This document shows positions 52,878 to 61,534 of a stretch of 64,000 nucleotides of DNA, one piece after another. Below the pieces are notes generated by a model, which saw only the letters and a program-made list of their open reading frames with translations, did no database searches and had not been told where the DNA came from. Source of the DNA: Mucispirillum schaedleri (GTDB taxonomy: Bacteria; Chrysiogenota; Deferribacteres; Deferribacterales; Mucispirillaceae); the NCBI GenBank assembly GCA_949287985.1, contig CASEIN010000047.1, positions 44,131 to 108,130 of the forward strand, given 5' to 3'. The position numbers and the translations under genes are program-made. The stretch's first letter is position 1, and the number at the start of each line of letters is the position of its first letter.

Positions 52878-55211
52878 ATGAAATTAATCATTGCAGAAAA
52901 GCCAGCTTTAGCAGAAGCAATTAAAGAGGCGATAGGCACAGATTTTCAAAGAAAAGATGGATACTATGAAAACAATGAATATTATATTTCTTGGTGTGTA
53001 GGTCATCTTTTAGAAGTAATGATTCCAGATGAAAAAAGTCAGTGGAGTTTTGATAATCTGCCATTAAAACATAAAGGCTGGAATTTTCAAATTAAAGAAA
53101 ACACTAAAAAACAGTATAATATAGTTAAGACATTAATAGATATTTCAGATACTATTATTAATGCAGGAGACCCTGATGAAGAAGGACAATTAATAGTAGA
53201 TAGTATTCTTTATAATGTAGGTGTTATTGATTTAAAAGGTAACTCTAAAAAGACTATTAAAAGACTTCTTGTAAATGATTTCAATACAGAAGCGATTAAA
53301 AAAGAATTATCTAATTTAAAGGATAATAATGATTATCTTAAATTATCCTATATGGCTCTTGCAAGAGCATTAGCAGATAAAACATTTGGCTACAACTTAA
53401 CAAGAGCATATAGTGTAAAAAACAGACAAGAAGGCAACAGTAATATTATCTCTGTTGGCAGAGTTCAGACACCTATGCTCGCATTGATTGTTCGTAGAGA
53501 ACAGGAAATAAAAAATCATGTAAAATCATATTATTATACAATAAAAGGCATATGGAGTGAAATAGACGGCAATGCTGGACTTGATAAATTTTATTATCAA
53601 GCTAATGACAATGAAGTAGATGAAACTAAAAAGATTACATCAGAAGCGGTAGCTAATGAAATAATAAAAAGATTAAATGATAATAAAGCTAATGCAGTTG
53701 TATCTAAATATGAGATAAAGGAAGAAACAGAAAATGTTCCACTTCCTTATAATCTGTTAGATTTGCAGGTAGATTGTTCTAAACTTTATAATATGAAAGC
53801 TGATAAAGTAATGTCTATTACTCAATCTTTAAGGGAAAAGCATAAAGCGATAACATACAACCGTTCAGACTGTAACTACCTGCTTGATGAAACATATGAA
53901 CAATCACCAGCTATTATTGCCTGCTTGCAGGAAATAGGAGATAACAAACTCCAAAATATAATAAATAATGCAAATATAGATATAAAATCAAAAGCCTTTA
54001 ACTCATCTAAAACAACAGCCCATACTGCTATTATTCCAACAGAGACAAAGCTGGATTTTTCTGCCTTTTCAGATGATGAGAAGAAAGTATTTTTACTTAT
54101 TGCAAATCGTTTTGTTATGCAGTTTTTACCACCTGCTAAATATTTAAAGCATACAATCACAATAAAAGTTAATGATGATTATTTAGTTAATAATCATAGA
54201 CAGCTACTGGATGCTGGTTGGAAAGGAATTTTATTAGAAAAAGAAGATGATGAAACAGTAACAGGTGGTTTAGATTACAGCCAAATCTATGAAGGTAAAC
54301 AGGTAGAAAAAATAGACTTTATATCCTTAAAAGAGGAAACGAAACCTAAAAAATTATATACAACAGATAGCTTTTTAAATGATTTAAAACGAGTAGCTGT
54401 TTACTGTAAAAATGAAAAAACTAAGCAACTTTTAAAGGAAAAAGATAAAGATAAAGCTGGTGAAAACGGTGGTATTGGAACACCTGCTACAAGGTCAGCA
54501 ATTATTAAAACATTATACGATAGGGGCTATATTAAAGATGATAAGAAAAATATAGTATCTACTGATTTAGGTAGGGAACTTATATCACTTTTATCAGATG
54601 ATATTACATATCCAGATATGACAGCCTTATGGCACGAAGACATAAAAGAGCTTAATACTGATATGTCAAAACTTGATGACTTTATTAACTCTGTAACAGA
54701 GTTTTCAAGTCAAGAAATAAATAAAATAAAATCAAGTGAAAATATATTTAAAAGCAATGCTCAAAAATGTCCTAACTGTGATACAGGCTATCTTATACGA
54801 AAAAAAGGAAAAGATAATTTTTTTTGGGGTTGTTCTAATTATCCAACATGCAAAATTACATTTCAAGATAAAAATAATAAACCAGATATTTATGATGTTA
54901 TTGACTGTCCTATATGCAATAAATCACAACTAAAAAAAATCAATGGTAAAAATGGCATTTTTTGGAAATGTAAAAATCCAGAATGTAGCAAAACATTTAA
55001 TGATGATAAAGGTAAACCAGATTTAACTATCAGAGAAAAAGCTGTTCCATCAGAGCAGTATCGCTGTTTAGAGTGTAATTCTAAACTTGTTAGAAGAAAG
55101 AGTAAAGATGGCTTTTTTTGGGGCTGCTCTTCCTATCCGAAATGCAAGACTACATATAAAGACAATAACGGCGAACCTATTTACAACAAAGAATTAGCAA
55201 AAAAGAATTAA
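52878..55211 (+). CDS. traE: Topoisomerase III, TraE/TopB type
   Basis: 777 residues, type IA. The Toprim start MKLIIAEKPALAEAI and the acidic set DPDEEGQ (98-104) are present. The active-site Tyr is Tyr327 in AITYNRSDC. Three C4 zinc ribbons fill the C-terminus (CPNC from about 636, CPIC, CLEC). It is distinct from the chromosomal topA at 3517-5856. Its position after traF equals that of traE in RP4. It is preceded by a KorB operator and GGAG ribosome binding site. Confidence 0.92.
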   Translation: MKLIIAEKPALAEAIKEAIGTDFQRKDGYYENNEYYISWCVGHLLEVMIPDEKSQWSFDNLPLKHKGWNFQIKENTKKQYNIVKTLIDISDTIINAGDPDEEGQLIVDSILYNVGVIDLKGNSKKTIKRLLVNDFNTEAIKKELSNLKDNNDYLKLSYMALARALADKTFGYNLTRAYSVKNRQEGNSNIISVGRVQTPMLALIVRREQEIKNHVKSYYYTIKGIWSEIDGNAGLDKFYYQANDNEVDETKKITSEAVANEIIKRLNDNKANAVVSKYEIKEETENVPLPYNLLDLQVDCSKLYNMKADKVMSITQSLREKHKAITYNRSDCNYLLDETYEQSPAIIACLQEIGDNKLQNIINNANIDIKSKAFNSSKTTAHTAIIPTETKLDFSAFSDDEKKVFLLIANRFVMQFLPPAKYLKHTITIKVNDDYLVNNHRQLLDAGWKGILLEKEDDETVTGGLDYSQIYEGKQVEKIDFISLKEETKPKKLYTTDSFLNDLKRVAVYCKNEKTKQLLKEKDKDKAGENGGIGTPATRSAIIKTLYDRGYIKDDKKNIVSTDLGRELISLLSDDITYPDMTALWHEDIKELNTDMSKLDDFINSVTEFSSQEINKIKSSENIFKSNAQKCPNCDTGYLIRKKGKDNFFWGCSNYPTCKITFQDKNNKPDIYDVIDCPICNKSQLKKINGKNGIFWKCKNPECSKTFNDDKGKPDLTIREKAVPSEQYRCLECNSKLVRRKSKDGFFWGCSSYPKCKTTYKDNNGEPIYNKELAKKN

Positions 55212-55234
55212 TAATTTTAGCGGCTAAAATTATT
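55210..55234. promoter_or_regulatory. KorB-type operator upstream of the small acidic gene and traC-like gene
   Basis: Perfect 25-bp palindrome with core TTTAGCGGCTAAA (55216-55228). It overlaps the stop codon region of the topoisomerase gene and lies 23 nt before the next ATG. Confidence 0.85.
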
Positions 55235-55257
55235 AAAAAATAAATAGAGGTGAAATT

Positions 55258-55419
55258 ATGAATGAAATTTTGGAACAAAAATTAATTGATTTGGATATTC
55301 CTGGTGCAGTGGTGGAATTAACACCAGAAGAGGCTGATATGTTAGGCTTAATAATAGAAGATGCTATATCTGAAGAAGATGCATTAAAAGCCATGTATGA
55401 TGAGGTGGAAGATGAGTAA
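55258..55419 (+). CDS. Small acidic protein in the traD position (53 aa)
   Basis: ATG at 55258 with GAGGTG seven nt upstream. The product (MNEILEQKLIDLDIPG... ending YDEVEDE) is strongly acidic and largely helical. Its stop overlaps the start of the traC-like gene by 8 nt, so they are coupled. RP4 also has a small gene, traD, between traE and traC, but I see no clear sequence match. An inhibitor or chaperone of the neighbour, or a DNA mimic, are possible roles (speculation). Confidence 0.6.
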   Translation: MNEILEQKLIDLDIPGAVVELTPEEADMLGLIIEDAISEEDALKAMYDEVEDE

Positions 55420-58400
55420 AATGAACCAATATAAAGAGCTTGCAAATAAATTTGCTGATCTTATAGAAAAAAATGAAGCTCCATGGCAGAAGTCATGGAG
55501 CAGTAATGGTTTTCTGCCCTACAATATTAAAACTGGTAAAGAATATAATGGAATGAATTTATTAAATTTGATGATGGTTGCTGGAGAAAAAGGTTATGAA
55601 GATACTAGATGGCTTACATTCTTACAAGCAGGAGAGAGTGGAGGTAAAGTAAGAGCTGGTGAAAAAGGTGTTCATATAATGTATCTTCAGACAAAAGAAA
55701 CTATCAGAGAGACTGATGAAATCACTGGTGAAGAAATTATACGTACAGAAATACTTGAAAAACCACGAGCAATTTGGAGTGTAGTATTCAATGCAGAGCA
55801 ATGCGAAGGACTGCCAGCTTATGAGCCTAAAAAAATAGATTTTAACCCTATTGAGAAAGCTGAAGAAATTTTAAATAATTCTGGTGCTAAAATTAAGCAC
55901 AAAGCACAAGACAAAGCATATTACAGCCCTGTAACAGATACAATTACTCTGCCTTTAAAAGAGCAGTTTGTAAGCAGTGAAGAATATTACAGAACTGCTT
56001 TACATGAGCTTGGACACTGGACAGGTCATTCAAGCAGGAATAATCGTGATATGTCTGGTTCATTTGGAACAGAAAGCTATGCTAAAGAGGAATTAGTAGC
56101 AGAAATAACTTCGTTTCTTGTTGGAACACAATGTGGATTGGGGCATGAGCCTGATGAAAATAATATTGCATATTTAAAATCATGGTCTAAAGCAATAAGA
56201 AATGATCCATCTTATCTGTTTAATGCAGTAAAAGATGCAGATAAAGCAGCAAAACTTATTTTAGGTAAAGAATTAGATTTAATAAAAAATAAAAATAATG
56301 AGAATAAAATGGAGAATACTAATAATGATACAAAATTAATCAATCTTATAGATAGTATTGGTTCAAATATTACAGATGAAATAAAAAAGAAATTAGAAAA
56401 AGAAGAGCAATCTTTTTTAACAAGACAGTATATAAACTTTACAACATCATATGCTGATTTTAATAATACATTATATAAAAAAACAGGTAATCATATTGAA
56501 GATTATGGTATTAAATATGATGGAGCATATGACCAATATTATTTAATTGATAATGCTAAATATAAAATAGCAGATTTACCTGATGGAATGGATAAAGATA
56601 TTGAAACAACAACTGTAAAACTTGAAAAATATTATTTAAATTACTTTATAAATTCTTTAAGTAATAAACTTGGACAAGAAAAAACAGCAGAGCTAGGTTT
56701 AGTATATGATGAAGAGAAGGGTTTGTATTATTGTAAACCTGAAGAAAGATATAAATTTTTACCTTGGTTAGCAGTATATAATGAAATACCTGAAAACGAT
56801 AGACATTATCTTGAAATAACAAAACAAGAAGCAGATGATCTACATCACTATGCACTTAACTATAATGAATTATTAGAAAAATATTATGTTCATAAAGATT
56901 TAAAACATATATATGAAGATTATTTAATAACAACACGAAACCAGCAACATCAATTAAATTTAAATAATAGCATAGTATATATTGATGTTCCTATTTATGA
57001 AAAAGAAGAAGCTAAAAAATTAGGAGCTAAATGGGATAAAAATAATCAGTGTTGGTTTGTTCATGCTGATAAGGATTTATCTTTATTTGATAAATGGGAA
57101 CGCATTGATGAAAAAGATTTAATTGCTAGAAAGGAGAAGTTACACCAAAATCAAAAAGAAAATGATACAGAAAAAGGCTTTTTCAAAGATTTGACTGTTA
57201 AATTTGCATGGTCTGAATTTGATTTTGGGGTTAAAGATGATACTATCTTAAAAGGTGAAGAAGCCTATAAATTTTTAGATAAATTACTAAAAGCGGATAT
57301 TGAGCAAAATAAAATTCAAGAAAGAATGAGAAATGGGGAAAAACTTGATGAAGCTTATTATTATAAAACTAAATTTGTATTAAGCTATAAATTTCATACT
57401 TCGGAAAATCTCAATATTTATATTGGTGAATATGAATTTGGAGGGAAAGAAAAAGTTTCGGAAGCAATAGAACATAGAGCAAAAACATACTCTGCCCAAA
57501 TAATACCTAAAGATGAATTGCAAAACTTCAAAAAAGAAGAAGAAAGATATTTAGAGTATTTGCAAGGAAAACAGGTAAATATGAAAAATGAAAAATATAT
57601 CCTTGCAGTTCCTTATGCAGAAAGAGAAAAAGCTAAAGCATTAGGTGCTGAATGGGATAAAGATGGAAGATTTTGGTATTGTCTTGAATCAGAAAAAGAG
57701 AAATTTTTTAAATGGGATATAAAAAATGTAGAGAATAAAGTTAAATCTGATATTCCATTAAATATTGAAGAAGAATTTTTAAATCGCATTAAATCTGCTG
57801 GTGTATTAGAAAATACTGTTATTGCTGATGGGCAAAAGCATAGAATATCTGTAGATGGTGATAAAGGTAATGAACAGTCTGGATTTTATGTGCTTCATTC
57901 TGATGGTGTAGCAAATGGCTACTTTATGAATAATCGCACTGGTGAAGAAATTAAATGGAACTCAAAAGAGAATAGCTATAATAGCATGACACCAGAAGAA
58001 AAAGCAGAAATGAAAGCATTATATCAAGCTAGAAAGGCAGAAAGAGAGCAAGAAGATAAAATACTCACAGAAAAGGCAGAAAAGGCTTTATACGCTAAAT
58101 TTATGAATAAAGAGACTATAAATGAACATAGTTATTTAACAAATAAAATGATAGAGCCTACACAAAATATATATGTTGGTAATGATAACACCATAACAGT
58201 GCCTCTCTACAATGTAGATGGTAGGTTAAAATCTGCACAATATATTGACGCAGATGGAAATAAAAGATTTGCTAAAAATACAAATAAAGTCGGTGCATTT
58301 CACATTGTAGATGGTAATGCTGCTGATTTAAAATCTGCTACATCAATTATTATTGCAGAGGGCTATGCTACTGCTGCAAGTATCAATGAAGCAGTGAAAG

Positions 58401-58786
58401 AACCAGGATTAAAAGTAATTGCTGCTATGTCTGCCAATAATCTTGAGCATACAGTTAAAGCAATTACAGAAAAATATCCAGCAATCAATATTGTTATTGC
58501 GGCTGATAATGACCTAGAAAATAAAGTTGGTAATATCGGATTAAATGCAGCAAAAAATGTATCAGAAAAATATAAAAATGTTACTGTAGCTATTCCAAAG
58601 ATGAATGGTAAAGAAGTAGCTGGTGATTTTAATGATATTGTATCAAAAAAAGGACTATCAAAAGAGGATGGGTTGAAAGCTATACACTCTAGTATCAAAT
58701 CCTATATAAAGCAGCAGGATATAGTCCAAAATAAAGTCCCAGATAAAGATCTAAAAATAGAACAAAAGAGTGTGATTGAAAGATAA
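55412..58786 (+). CDS. traC: Giant ArdC/TraC-like protein: ssDNA-binding, zinc-peptidase, DUF5710 pair and Toprim
   Basis: 1124 residues from the ATG at 55412 (the 55397 start lacks support). Order: ArdC N-terminal domain (about 1-130, APWQKSW, NLLNLMM); zincin motif HELGHWTGHS (about 198); long helical middle (about 295-500); two DUF5710-like units (about 521-565 and 728-770, each with VPxxE+...AK+LGAxWDK...W); a DUF3991-like insert; and a Toprim domain (about 978-1095, IIIAEGYATAASI, VIAADND) as in TraC primases. ArdC proteins protect incoming ssDNA from restriction and RP4 TraC is sent to the recipient; a transferred multi-domain effector is likely. Confidence 0.8.
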   Translation: MSKMNQYKELANKFADLIEKNEAPWQKSWSSNGFLPYNIKTGKEYNGMNLLNLMMVAGEKGYEDTRWLTFLQAGESGGKVRAGEKGVHIMYLQTKETIRETDEITGEEIIRTEILEKPRAIWSVVFNAEQCEGLPAYEPKKIDFNPIEKAEEILNNSGAKIKHKAQDKAYYSPVTDTITLPLKEQFVSSEEYYRTALHELGHWTGHSSRNNRDMSGSFGTESYAKEELVAEITSFLVGTQCGLGHEPDENNIAYLKSWSKAIRNDPSYLFNAVKDADKAAKLILGKELDLIKNKNNENKMENTNNDTKLINLIDSIGSNITDEIKKKLEKEEQSFLTRQYINFTTSYADFNNTLYKKTGNHIEDYGIKYDGAYDQYYLIDNAKYKIADLPDGMDKDIETTTVKLEKYYLNYFINSLSNKLGQEKTAELGLVYDEEKGLYYCKPEERYKFLPWLAVYNEIPENDRHYLEITKQEADDLHHYALNYNELLEKYYVHKDLKHIYEDYLITTRNQQHQLNLNNSIVYIDVPIYEKEEAKKLGAKWDKNNQCWFVHADKDLSLFDKWERIDEKDLIARKEKLHQNQKENDTEKGFFKDLTVKFAWSEFDFGVKDDTILKGEEAYKFLDKLLKADIEQNKIQERMRNGEKLDEAYYYKTKFVLSYKFHTSENLNIYIGEYEFGGKEKVSEAIEHRAKTYSAQIIPKDELQNFKKEEERYLEYLQGKQVNMKNEKYILAVPYAEREKAKALGAEWDKDGRFWYCLESEKEKFFKWDIKNVENKVKSDIPLNIEEEFLNRIKSAGVLENTVIADGQKHRISVDGDKGNEQSGFYVLHSDGVANGYFMNNRTGEEIKWNSKENSYNSMTPEEKAEMKALYQARKAEREQEDKILTEKAEKALYAKFMNKETINEHSYLTNKMIEPTQNIYVGNDNTITVPLYNVDGRLKSAQYIDADGNKRFAKNTNKVGAFHIVDGNAADLKSATSIIIAEGYATAASINEAVKEPGLKVIAAMSANNLEHTVKAITEKYPAINIVIAADNDLENKVGNIGLNAAKNVSEKYKNVTVAIPKMNGKEVAGDFNDIVSKKGLSKEDGLKAIHSSIKSYIKQQDIVQNKVPDKDLKIEQKSVIER

Positions 58787-58797
58787 ATAAATAATAT

Positions 58798-58829
58798 AAG
58801 ATAGGGTGATTATTCCAATCCCCTATCTT
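58798..58829 (+). terminator. Hairpin after the traC-like gene
   Basis: AAGATAGGG (58798-58806) pairs with CCCTATCTT (58821-58829), 14-nt loop. There is no proper T-run after it (AATAAAAT), so it may stabilise mRNA or terminate weakly. Confidence 0.45.
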
Positions 58830-58875
58830 AATAAAATATGATTCTATTGATAAAAATAATTAAAGAGGTAAAATT

Positions 58876-59268
58876 ATGATTGACTATCAATTACTAGGAA
58901 AAACTATTTTTAAAGCAATAGCTATTTTATTATGTTTATCTATTATAGGTGGTATAACTCTATTTATTATTACATATACAGAAAAAAAAGATGGGTATAA
59001 AGATATAAAAAATAAAATAGAAACTTTTAATTCTGTATGTATAAATAATGTAAAAGGGGTAATAAGCATAGAAATATGTCAAAATACAAATGAATGTTTT
59101 AAGAAAGGTAATGTTATTGCATATAGAAAGTCTAAGATTTATAATAATACTCAAGCAATATATTTTATACCGTATAATCCTAAAATGGTATGTAATAAAG
59201 ATGATAGTGATATGATTATTAATAGTCTAAATAATATTAAAAATGATTTTAATATATTAATAAAATAG
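58876..59268 (+). CDS. Single-pass membrane protein of unknown function
   Basis: 130 residues. One hydrophobic segment (about 12-34, AIAILLCLSIIGGITLFII) then a Lys/Asn-rich soluble domain with four or five Cys (CINN, CQNTNEC, MVCNK), which suggests an oxidised periplasmic domain. Ribosome binding site GAGG eight nt before the ATG. A strong terminator follows at 59271. No family recognised; probably element cargo or an entry-exclusion type protein (speculation). Confidence 0.65.
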   Translation: MIDYQLLGKTIFKAIAILLCLSIIGGITLFIITYTEKKDGYKDIKNKIETFNSVCINNVKGVISIEICQNTNECFKKGNVIAYRKSKIYNNTQAIYFIPYNPKMVCNKDDSDMIINSLNNIKNDFNILIK

Positions 59269-59270
59269 TA

Positions 59271-59300
59271 TTAAGCAGGTATCATACCTGCTTAATTTTT
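59271..59300 (+). terminator. Rho-independent terminator
   Basis: Perfect 11-bp stem TTAAGCAGGTA (59271-59281) / TACCTGCTTAA (59285-59295), 3-nt loop, then TTTTT. It directly follows the stop of the membrane protein gene and insulates it from the VapD operon. Confidence 0.9.
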
Positions 59301-59467
59301 AATCATATAATGATTTTTATTAACAATATTAATATAATATATTAGGATAACTTGTTAATAGTTTTGATAATAATTTTGGATGGTAAAATACCTTGTATAA
59401 TAATATCATAAATGATATATTTATATATTGGATTAAAAGCAATAATTTTTATGTTTGGAGGTATAAT

Positions 59468-59788
59468 ATGGAATACAAAAGAGGAACAAGGATAGTAATG
59501 GATGAAGATAAAATCAAAAGGGAAGGTATATATAATTTAGAAAAAATTTATAAAGATATAGATAATATTGCAGAATATGCAGGATTAATTAAAAAAAATA
59601 AATATACTTACATCTGTCAGGGTAATGAAAAAGATTTAGCAGCCCTTGCTATATTTAATTTCCATAAATTAGTTGAACAAGAATGGTTTACAAAAAATGT
59701 AAAAGAATGGACTTGGATAAATAGAGTAGAAGGTAATGAAAATCTGATAGAACATTTTAAGAGAGAGAATGAAGGTGTTTGGGTTTAA
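59468..59788 (+). CDS. Putative VapD partner (antitoxin candidate)
   Basis: 106 residues from the ATG at 59468 (GGAGG six nt upstream); the longer frame to 59393 is not supported. The protein is hydrophilic and compact (MEYKRGTRIVMDEDKIKREG, IYKDIDNIAEYAGLI, WTWINRVEG) and I do not recognise a family. It ends 2 nt before vapD on the same strand, the order expected of an antitoxin-toxin pair. The antitoxin role is from position only. Confidence 0.6.
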   Translation: MEYKRGTRIVMDEDKIKREGIYNLEKIYKDIDNIAEYAGLIKKNKYTYICQGNEKDLAALAIFNFHKLVEQEWFTKNVKEWTWINRVEGNENLIEHFKRENEGVWV

Positions 59789-59790
59789 AA

Positions 59791-60138
59791 ATGAGTAATA
59801 AAGTAATCAAAAGAGCAATTAATTTTGATTTAAATACAAAAGAATTGCTAAAACATTTTAAAAATACTCATCAAGCATATTCTGCAATAAAAATATTTAT
59901 GGAAAAAAATGGATTTGAGCATAGACAATATTCTGGATATATTTCTAAAGAGGCTATATCTGAATTTAGTGTAATAAAATTAACTGAAAAATTAAATAAA
60001 GAGTTTAAATGGCTCAAAAATTGTATCCAGAAATATGATGTTACAGAGATAGGTGAAACTTATGATTTAAAATATATTTTTAACGAAGCAAAACAAAATG
60101 AAAAAGAAAAAAATAAAAATAAAGGTATAGAAAGATAA
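59791..60138 (+). CDS. vapD: VapD-family ribonuclease-like toxin
   Basis: 115 residues from the ATG at 59791. The pattern KRAINFDLNTKELLKHF, AYSAIKIFMEKNGFEHRQYSGYIS and KEFKWLKNCIQKYDV matches VapD, a Cas2-like ferredoxin fold endoribonuclease known from Haemophilus and Helicobacter; the FDL near the N-terminus holds the conserved Asp. A Lys/Asn/Glu-rich C-terminal tail, absent from short VapD proteins, ends KNKGIER, identical to the end of the relaxase. That makes transfer with the DNA a possibility worth testing. Confidence 0.8.
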   Translation: MSNKVIKRAINFDLNTKELLKHFKNTHQAYSAIKIFMEKNGFEHRQYSGYISKEAISEFSVIKLTEKLNKEFKWLKNCIQKYDVTEIGETYDLKYIFNEAKQNEKEKNKNKGIER

Positions 60139-60184
60139 TAAATATTATATTTTATTATACTTTATTATAGTATTAGGAGGATAT

Positions 60185-60937
60185 ATGAAAAAAGTATTAA
60201 TTTTATTTGGAGTAATACTAGCTTTAGCAGGTTGTGCTGAAATTGAGTCAGATAAACCAGTATCATGTTCTTTAACATCTGCAGATTTTACTTATGAGAA
60301 TGTAGGTGTACATAAGTATCAGATTAAATTAAAAGATCCTAATAAGCCCAGAGATACTAGCTTATTTTGGAGTTTGGTAGATGTTAAATTATATAGTGAG
60401 ATAGAACCATTGATTGAATATAAAGCAGAAAACAGAGATATTCCACAATTGAGTAAGGAAGTTATATTATATGTAAATAAAAAACCAAATTCGAATATTA
60501 ATGCATTAGATTTAGCAAAGGATGCAATACAGTGTGGAGAATCAATACAACTAAAACCGTTATCGACATCATCAACTTGTGATCAAGTAAAAGTTAGTAC
60601 AAGTGTAGATACCTATAATTCTTTAGAAAATTCATATAAATTAAAAGTAGAATTAAACACCCAATTAGATATGTATTATGATAAAGTTACAATAAAATTT
60701 GCTAATAATTTTATTGCACAAGGAGCCCAAACATTAGAAAATACTAAAATATATAGTATTGGGCTTTCTAGAGATGCAGTAAAAGATGTTCTTTATAGAA
60801 CTTGTGATAACTATAACAATGTTTGTAATGTATATTTGTTAGCAACATTTAATATCGATTATCAAAATGGAACAACATGCGTGAAAGATGTTGTTTTTAA
60901 TATTTCAAGTTTACATCCAGAACTTACAATACCATAA
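60185..60937 (+). CDS. Lipoprotein with DFxY...KYQIKLK domain
   Basis: 250 residues. TAGGAGG lies just before the ATG; the signal peptide ends in lipobox LALAGC. Residues 32-120 (SADFTYENVGVHKYQIKLKD, EPLIEYKA, CGESI) are clearly homologous to the protein at 61023-61490, so the two share a domain. Residues 130-250 form a second Cys-containing beta-rich domain. Envelope-located cargo of the element; function unknown. A KorB operator lies just after the gene. Confidence 0.7.
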   Translation: MKKVLILFGVILALAGCAEIESDKPVSCSLTSADFTYENVGVHKYQIKLKDPNKPRDTSLFWSLVDVKLYSEIEPLIEYKAENRDIPQLSKEVILYVNKKPNSNINALDLAKDAIQCGESIQLKPLSTSSTCDQVKVSTSVDTYNSLENSYKLKVELNTQLDMYYDKVTIKFANNFIAQGAQTLENTKIYSIGLSRDAVKDVLYRTCDNYNNVCNVYLLATFNIDYQNGTTCVKDVVFNISSLHPELTIP

Positions 60938-60949
60938 AAGAGTGCTAGT

Positions 60950-60980
60950 ATATAAAATTTTAGCGGCTAAAATTTTATAT
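60950..60980. promoter_or_regulatory. KorB-type operator, 31-bp palindrome
   Basis: Perfect palindrome of 31 bp around core TTTAGCGGCTAAA (60959-60971), the longest of the three. It lies 12 nt after the lipoprotein stop and 43 nt before the next start codon, so it should control the gene at 61023. Confidence 0.85.
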
Positions 60981-61022
60981 CTACAATTTGACAATAAAAT
61001 ATTTTTTATAGGAGAAAGTAAA

Positions 61023-61490
61023 ATGAATAAATTAATAATTGTAGTATTCACCTTCATTATAATGATTAGTGGTTATAATATCAGTAATAATCAAGCATTA
61101 GCAAAAGAAGGAACATTAAAACAAACTCTAAATCAATTAGATAAAAACAAAGCACAAATGGAGGAAGAAGGCTATATTTTAGATAATATAGATACAAACT
61201 GTCCTATCAACATAAATGACTTTAGCTATACTAAAATTGATGGTTTAAAATATCAAATTAAATTAAAAAATGAAGCAAAAAATAAATATAAAAATGACAA
61301 TAATGTACAATGGTTTTTTGCATATCCTGATGTGAATGGTTGGAAAATTTTAAAAGAAACTGAACCATTAGTTGATTTTAGCTATATTTCAGAAGAAAAA
61401 AGAAAATACGATGCTCATTTATGGAAAAAGATAACATTAATATACAGTGATGAAAAATACTCTTGTGGAAGTTTTATCTTTCCAAAATAA
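61023..61490 (+). CDS. Exported protein, paralogue of the upstream lipoprotein domain
   Basis: 155 residues from the ATG at 61023 (GGAGAAAG upstream). A signal peptide (MNKLIIVVFTFIIMISG) leads to a helical segment, then the domain DFSYTKIDGLKYQIKLK ... ETEPLVDFSY ... YSCGSFIF, which aligns with residues 32-125 of the lipoprotein at 60185. It lacks an obvious lipobox, so it is probably periplasmic or secreted. Terminated at 61505-61530. Confidence 0.7.
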   Translation: MNKLIIVVFTFIIMISGYNISNNQALAKEGTLKQTLNQLDKNKAQMEEEGYILDNIDTNCPININDFSYTKIDGLKYQIKLKNEAKNKYKNDNNVQWFFAYPDVNGWKILKETEPLVDFSYISEEKRKYDAHLWKKITLIYSDEKYSCGSFIFPK

Positions 61491-61504
61491 TATTAAGATA
61501 AAGT

Positions 61505-61530
61505 AAAAGGCTGGTTTGTGCCAGCCTTTT
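61505..61530. terminator. Bidirectional terminator between convergent genes
   Basis: AAAAGGCTGG (61505-61514) pairs perfectly with CCAGCCTTTT (61521-61530), 6-nt loop, A-run on one side and T-run on the other. It serves the plus-strand gene ending 61490 and the minus-strand gene ending 61535. Confidence 0.9.
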
Positions 61531-61534
61531 ATTA

